Assembly: GCA_023410875.1 (NCBI GenBank)
Contig: JAEYPH010000039.1
Coordinates: 46,386 to 110,385, forward strand
Origin: Bacillota bacterium
GTDB taxonomy: Bacteria; Bacillota; Clostridia; Christensenellales; UMGS416
DNA: 64,000 bases
Direction of reading: 5' to 3'
Shown here: positions 60,285 to 64,000 of the stretch, in pieces
How the letters are laid out: each line of letters starts with the position of its first letter
Numbering within the stretch: position 1 is the first letter of the stretch
Program-made: the position numbers and the translations under genes
The notes under the pieces: generated by a model
What the model was told of the DNA's origin: nothing
Seen by the model: the letters and a program-made list of their open reading frames with translations, nothing else
Database searches by the model: none

Positions 60285-62105
60285 TTACGTTTCATAATGG
60301 TCGGGCAGATCGTTCTCGAAGAGCACCACATCGCCGGGCCGGCCGATCCTGCCCAGCACCGCCGTGGCCTCGGCCAGGCGGCCCACCGTGTGGATGCTGC
60401 CCTCGGGGAATCCGGCTTCCAGCAGCCCGGCCTTCATGTCGGCACCATTGCGAGCCACGAGGATGGCCACATCCACCGCGCCGGCCATGGCCTGCCCAAA
60501 GGCGCAGTTCTCCCGGGCCTCGGCGTCGCCCAGCTCCACGAGGCCCGGCGTCACGATGACCTTGCGGCCGGGGAAGGACTTGAGCACCGCCAGCGCAGCG
60601 CGGGCGCCGGCCGGGTTGCTGTTGAAGGCGTCGTCTATGACGGTGATGCCGTTGGTCGTGGGCACCAGCTGCAAGCGGTGCTCCACCGGCTGCACCCGGG
60701 CGATACCCGCGGCGATCTGCTCCATGGTCAGGCCCAGCGCCCGGGCCACCGATGCGCAGCCCAGTATGTTCTGCACGTTGTGCTCTCCCAGCAGCTTGGT
60801 CGTGCATTGCACTTCTTCCCCACCGGGGCCAACCAGCAGGAAGGTGCTGCCCTGGGGACCGTGGGCAGTGTCCCGCGCCGTCATATACAGCGGCTCTCCC
60901 CGCTGCTGCACGCCGAACAGGGCCTTGGGTTTGGCGGTCTGTTTATAAAGGCCGAAGCAGATGTCGTTGTCGCCGGGCAGGAAAGCCATGCCGTCGGCGG
61001 GCAGCGCCTCCACGAGCTCATATTTGGTCTTGGCCACGGTCTCGATGTTAAACATCGTCTCCAGATGCTGGGGGCCTATGGAGGTGATCAGGCCATATTT
61101 GGGCCGCACGAGCTCGCACATCTCGGCGATGTCGCCGCGGTGGCGGGCGCCCATCTCGCCGATGAACACCTCATAAGACTCGTCCAGGCTTTCACGGACG
61201 AACCTTGTGACGCCCATGGGTGTATTGTAGCTGGCCGGCGTGGCCAGCGTCTTGTATTTCTCGGACAGAATCGTGGCAAGGATCATCTTGGCGCTGGTCT
61301 TGCCATAGCTGCCGGTGATGCCGATCTTGATGAGACCGGTGAAGCCGGCCAGCTTGTCCCGCGCCTCGTTGAAGTACCGGCGCTGGATGGCGCGTTCCAC
61401 CGGCTGCGCCAGCAGCGAGGCCAGCGCCAGCAGTTGGGGCAGCAGCGCCACGGCCAGCGCCATCACGACGGCCAGCCACAGGCCGACGATCAGCACAAAC
61501 CCCGCTCCCCGACCCTGGGCGAACCCCATCCAGAGAACCGCATACCAATGCATGCCCGTTATCAGGCCACCATCGCCCATGGCCAGCGCGGCCAGCGCCT
61601 GGGCAAAGATCAAAACCAAGAGGCCAATCACGGCCAACAGCATCAACACCAGCGCCAGCGCGCCCATCAGGCGCTTGACCCGGGCAGTAACAGCCAGCGG
61701 CTTTTTCGAGGGTTCCTTCTTCCAGCGTTTCCAGCAGCGGCGCATGCCGTCGGCCCATAGTATGGCAAAACCAAATACGAGCACATCCAGCACCTGAGCT
61801 TCCAGCGGCTTGTCATTGCGCAACCAAAAAACGATCTGCTGACCAGCCGCACCCAACAAGGGTAAAAACAAGATCATTTGTTGCCGCAGACCATACCGCC
61901 AATCCAGCCACAGCCGCTGCCGATGACCCGGATCTTCCTTGAGCCGCATCAAAAGCTGCGGTCGCTTGTAAGACTCCAGCTGAAAAATGTGGATGAGCCT
62001 TTGGGCAGGCCAAAGCAGCGCCAACAGCGACGCCAGATAGGTGAGCCAAACCAGCGGCACGATGATTTTGCCGGCAAACCCGTTGAGTGCCAGGATGGCC
62101 GTCAT
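60285..62105 (-). CDS. murF: MurF-type UDP-MurNAc-pentapeptide synthetase with N-terminal membrane domain
   Basis: 606 residues. ATG 62105 overlaps the hydrolase stop (ATGA). Residues 1 to about 235 contain several hydrophobic helices (around 13-37, 80-98, 107-125, 145-177, 180-232) in place of the usual soluble MurF N-terminal domain. The ligase part starts at about 255 with P-loop GITGSYGKTSAK, then GEMGARHRGDIAEMCELVRP, SIGPQHLET and DDAFNSNPAGARAAL. Adds D-Ala-D-Ala to UDP-MurNAc-tripeptide; ddl follows. Confidence 0.9.
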   Translation of the reverse strand: MTAILALNGFAGKIIVPLVWLTYLASLLALLWPAQRLIHIFQLESYKRPQLLMRLKEDPGHRQRLWLDWRYGLRQQMILFLPLLGAAGQQIVFWLRNDKPLEAQVLDVLVFGFAILWADGMRRCWKRWKKEPSKKPLAVTARVKRLMGALALVLMLLAVIGLLVLIFAQALAALAMGDGGLITGMHWYAVLWMGFAQGRGAGFVLIVGLWLAVVMALAVALLPQLLALASLLAQPVERAIQRRYFNEARDKLAGFTGLIKIGITGSYGKTSAKMILATILSEKYKTLATPASYNTPMGVTRFVRESLDESYEVFIGEMGARHRGDIAEMCELVRPKYGLITSIGPQHLETMFNIETVAKTKYELVEALPADGMAFLPGDNDICFGLYKQTAKPKALFGVQQRGEPLYMTARDTAHGPQGSTFLLVGPGGEEVQCTTKLLGEHNVQNILGCASVARALGLTMEQIAAGIARVQPVEHRLQLVPTTNGITVIDDAFNSNPAGARAALAVLKSFPGRKVIVTPGLVELGDAEARENCAFGQAMAGAVDVAILVARNGADMKAGLLEAGFPEGSIHTVGRLAEATAVLGRIGRPGDVVLFENDLPDHYET

Positions 62106-62881
62106 GGCTTCCCTCCCAAAAAGGTTCTCACGATCTTCACAAACCGCGCTGTCTGCTCCAGATAGGCGAAGTGGCCGCAGCCCTCGAACACGACTAACCC
62201 CGCGTCGGGGATCTCCTTTGCCATGGCCTGCCCCATCCACAGCGCCGAAGCGCCACTGTCATGCTCGCCCCAGATCAGCAGCGTGGACGCCTGTATTTTG
62301 GGCAGGCACCAGCGCAGGTCCTGGTTCACGACGCGCACGAAGGTCTTCTTCATCTCGTCGCTCAAGGCGCGGTAATCCTCGCTGCCGGCGCTCTGGGCGC
62401 GCTTGTCCAGATCGATGCCTATGGCTTTGCACAGCCGGTTGAGCGCCGGGCGGCGGCGAATGGCCTTGCCCAGCTTATAGACCCACACGCGTATATAGTA
62501 ACCAAGGCTGCGCTTGGGCTTCAAGCCCGCGCCGCCGGTGATGACGACTTTGCCCACGAGCTCCGGGTGGGTGGCGCTCAGCAGCAGCGCCACGCGCCCT
62601 CCGAAGGAATGAGCGACGATGTCGGCTTTTTCGATGCCAGCGGCCTGCATGAAGGCCACGAGGTTGTCGGTGTATTCGCTGACCGACCACGGTGAGGGCG
62701 GCGCGTCGCTTTCGCCAAAGCCAGGGAAACCGATGCTGGTGCATGTCCGGATGTCCTGCAGGCCCAGGGCCACCGGGCCCATGGACGCAGCCTTGCCGCC
62801 CCAGCCGTGCAGCAACAGCGCCGGCGGCCCTTCCCCGGCGCGCTCATAGCTGATGTTCACGCCGTCTACGGCCAGCTTCAT
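62102..62881 (-). CDS. Alpha/beta hydrolase
   Basis: 259 residues with LLHGWGGKAASM, nucleophile elbow IVAHSFGGRVAL (Ser), acid LIWGEHDSG and His in FEGCGHFAYLEQ. Catalytic set complete. Cytoplasmic; substrate unknown. Coupled by a 4-base overlap to murF, a context seen in several Clostridia. Confidence 0.9.
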   Translation of the reverse strand: MKLAVDGVNISYERAGEGPPALLLHGWGGKAASMGPVALGLQDIRTCTSIGFPGFGESDAPPSPWSVSEYTDNLVAFMQAAGIEKADIVAHSFGGRVALLLSATHPELVGKVVITGGAGLKPKRSLGYYIRVWVYKLGKAIRRRPALNRLCKAIGIDLDKRAQSAGSEDYRALSDEMKKTFVRVVNQDLRWCLPKIQASTLLIWGEHDSGASALWMGQAMAKEIPDAGLVVFEGCGHFAYLEQTARFVKIVRTFLGGKP

Positions 62882-62975
62882 CGGTCTCCTCCGCCATGGA
62901 ACATTCCCATATAGACTTCCATATTGGTACTATTTTACTCTGATTTCCCCGTAATTGGAATAAGCTTCGTGACTT

Positions 62976-63509
62976 TTATAGAGTTTTGCCCTTCAAAGGG
63001 AATCTTTGCACGATCTTGACCGGGTTGAACTTGACCAGTGCCAGCTCGGCAAAGGTGGCCCGGAAGGGTAAAAAGCTGCGCCGCACCGCCGCGAGGGCGG
63101 CACGCTCATCCTCGGGCAGCAGCTTGAAGGCCACCGTCATGTGCGGTGTGAAGAGGCCGGGCAGGTACAAGGGATCGGCCAGGGCCTGCAAACCGCCCAG
63201 TTGGGTCGTGAGCGCGCGGTTCATGGCCAGCAAAGCGCCCTGGGGCTGCGGCGAAAGATAGATCACCGAATGGTCGAACTGCCCCACCTCGTTGAAATAA
63301 ACCGACACCGGGGCTTGCCCGGCAGCAAAGCGCTCCGCAGCCTGCGACAGCGTGCCGTCCTGTGTGCTCAGTACGCTCAGGCTCAGGTGGGGTTGGTTGT
63401 CGCCCTCGAACAACCCCGAGGGAAAGCCGGCGTCGCGCACGGCCCGCCACACGGCCTCGGCCCGGCGGCGAGCGTCATCGTCGGGCAGCAGGATCATTGC
63501 CCAGCCCAT
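62976..63509 (-). CDS. 2H phosphoesterase / RNA 2',3'-cyclic phosphodiesterase-like (LigT family)
   Basis: 177 residues from the ATG at 63509, which overlaps the stop of the preceding gene (TGATG). The two catalytic HxS/T motifs are visible: HLSLSVL and HMTVAFK, about 95 residues apart. Members hydrolyse 2',3'-cyclic or linear 2'-5' phosphodiesters of RNA or small nucleotides. Confidence 0.87.
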   Translation of the reverse strand: MGWAMILLPDDDARRRAEAVWRAVRDAGFPSGLFEGDNQPHLSLSVLSTQDGTLSQAAERFAAGQAPVSVYFNEVGQFDHSVIYLSPQPQGALLAMNRALTTQLGGLQALADPLYLPGLFTPHMTVAFKLLPEDERAALAAVRRSFLPFRATFAELALVKFNPVKIVQRFPLKGKTL

Positions 63510-63739
63510 CAGCGCCGGGGGCGCCGTTCCACCGCCACATAGAGCATCCGCCACAGCGCCAGCGCCAGCAACGCCGTCACGAAGACATACAGAGCCCAGG
63601 CCGCAGAGATCGCACCGTCGCCGACGGTCACCAGGAACGCCTGTATGATGTAGCCATAGGGCAAAGCCCCCGCAGCGGCCAGCAGCATGGCCACCAGCAG
63701 CGCCACCGCGAACACGATCCATTTCGCCTTGGTACTCAT
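63509..63739 (-). CDS. Small two-helix membrane protein
   Basis: 76 residues with two hydrophobic helices (about 7-28 and 43-66) and a basic C terminus (ERRPRR). Start 63739 has a GAGG upstream; an ATG at 63769 inside the degenerate repeat is an alternative. Coupled to the 2H phosphoesterase gene. No recognisable family. Confidence 0.6.
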   Translation of the reverse strand: MSTKAKWIVFAVALLVAMLLAAAGALPYGYIIQAFLVTVGDGAISAAWALYVFVTALLALALWRMLYVAVERRPRR

Positions 63740-63769
63740 AACGCAGGAACCTCGCTTTTTACGGAACAT

Positions 63770-64000
63770 CCTATCCCCCCGCTGACGCGGGTGATGCTCA
63801 TCGCCCCAGGCGATGACCGGCAACGCTCTTATGGCGGCGGAGCCGCCATCCCGCGTTGCCTGCCATGACATCCGATCCCCCGCTAACGCGGGGGATGCTC
63901 ATCGCCCCAGGCGATGACCGGCAACGCTCTTATGGCGGCGGAGCCGCCATCCCGCGTTGCCTGCCATGACATCCGATCCCCCGCTAACGCGGGGGATGCT
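63770..64000. repeat. 101-bp tandem repeat with three hairpins per unit
   Basis: Period 101: GCTCATCGCC starts at 63796 and 63897, and GCT recurs at 63998 at the window edge. Each unit contains ATCCCCCGC/GCGGGGGAT, CATCGCC/GGCGATG, and GGCAACGC/GCGTTGCC enclosing ATGGCGGC/GCCGCCAT. The first unit's leading part (63772-63795) is diverged. Array continues beyond the window. No coding potential. Confidence 0.88.

Noticed and set aside
63770..64000. CRISPR array (GATCCCCCGC..GCGGGGGATGCTC resembles a type I repeat)
   Set aside because: The whole 101-bp unit is repeated, including what would be the spacer, and the spacer is itself palindromic; no cas genes are near.

Overview
The window reads as a GC-rich chromosome segment from a saccharolytic anaerobe of the Bacillota (Clostridia-like). 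The basis is a DivIVA/SepF/YggT/YlmH division cluster, an RsbV/SigB-type partner-switching module, YesM/YesN-type regulation, Lpl/Msm-type sugar importers without their own ATPases, tRNAs with encoded CCA, and an oxygen-sensitive glycyl radical enzyme with its activase. I cannot assign a genus.

Layout. 1-3125: the end of a YesN-like regulator and an unusually long YesM-like sensor kinase. 3232-14333: three carbohydrate ABC importers, each with one lipoprotein binding protein and two permeases. The first two binding-protein genes share a near-identical leader and signal peptide although the mature proteins differ. 14719-24218: a GntR/LacI-type regulator divergent from a run of GH38 alpha-mannosidase, two Gfo/Idh/MocA oxidoreductases, a glycyl radical activase and a glycyl radical enzyme. 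A TTACATGTAA-like palindrome occurs in front of both the third importer operon and the mannosidase run. 24272-32142: a GH172/DUF2961 protein, a serine recombinase followed by hairpins and a palindromic repeat, a UroD-fold protein paired with a beta-propeller glycosidase, and a GH92 alpha-mannosidase. 32150-32866 is an AT-rich membrane-protein/XRE-regulator cassette.

32820-36101 (minus): pyrophosphatase, a two-gene ABC exporter and an unknown protein. 36376-45277: an L,D-transpeptidase lipoprotein, a CAP-domain protein, an AraC regulator between two UroD-like genes, a glycosyltransferase and a GH116 glycosidase. 45400-46417: two tRNA-Ser genes, a tRNA-derived palindromic element, a seven-hairpin GAAAT/ATTTC array and a four-helix-bundle protein. 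46459-51669: flavin reductase, two more UroD-like proteins, a hydrolase, an acetyltransferase and a GrpB protein.

51729-63739 is almost all minus-strand housekeeping: an MFS transporter, the division cluster with DUF5665 and an HlyD-like protein, the sigma-factor module, ddl, a membrane-anchored murF, a hydrolase, a 2H phosphoesterase and a small membrane protein. The window ends in a 101-bp tandem repeat.

How it fits together (inference): importers bring in oligosaccharides, GH38/GH92/GH116/GH172 and the propeller glycosidase trim them (several mannose-directed), and the oxidoreductase plus glycyl-radical pair may process an unusual sugar product. At least five UroD-fold proteins without heme-synthesis or corrinoid-protein neighbours, some directly coupled to glycosidase or AraC genes, suggest a carbohydrate-related role for that family. 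The strongest candidates for something undescribed are the glycyl radical enzyme whose active-site motif reads GCNW instead of GCVE, the UroD-fold expansion, and the GAAAT hairpin array next to the four-helix-bundle gene.
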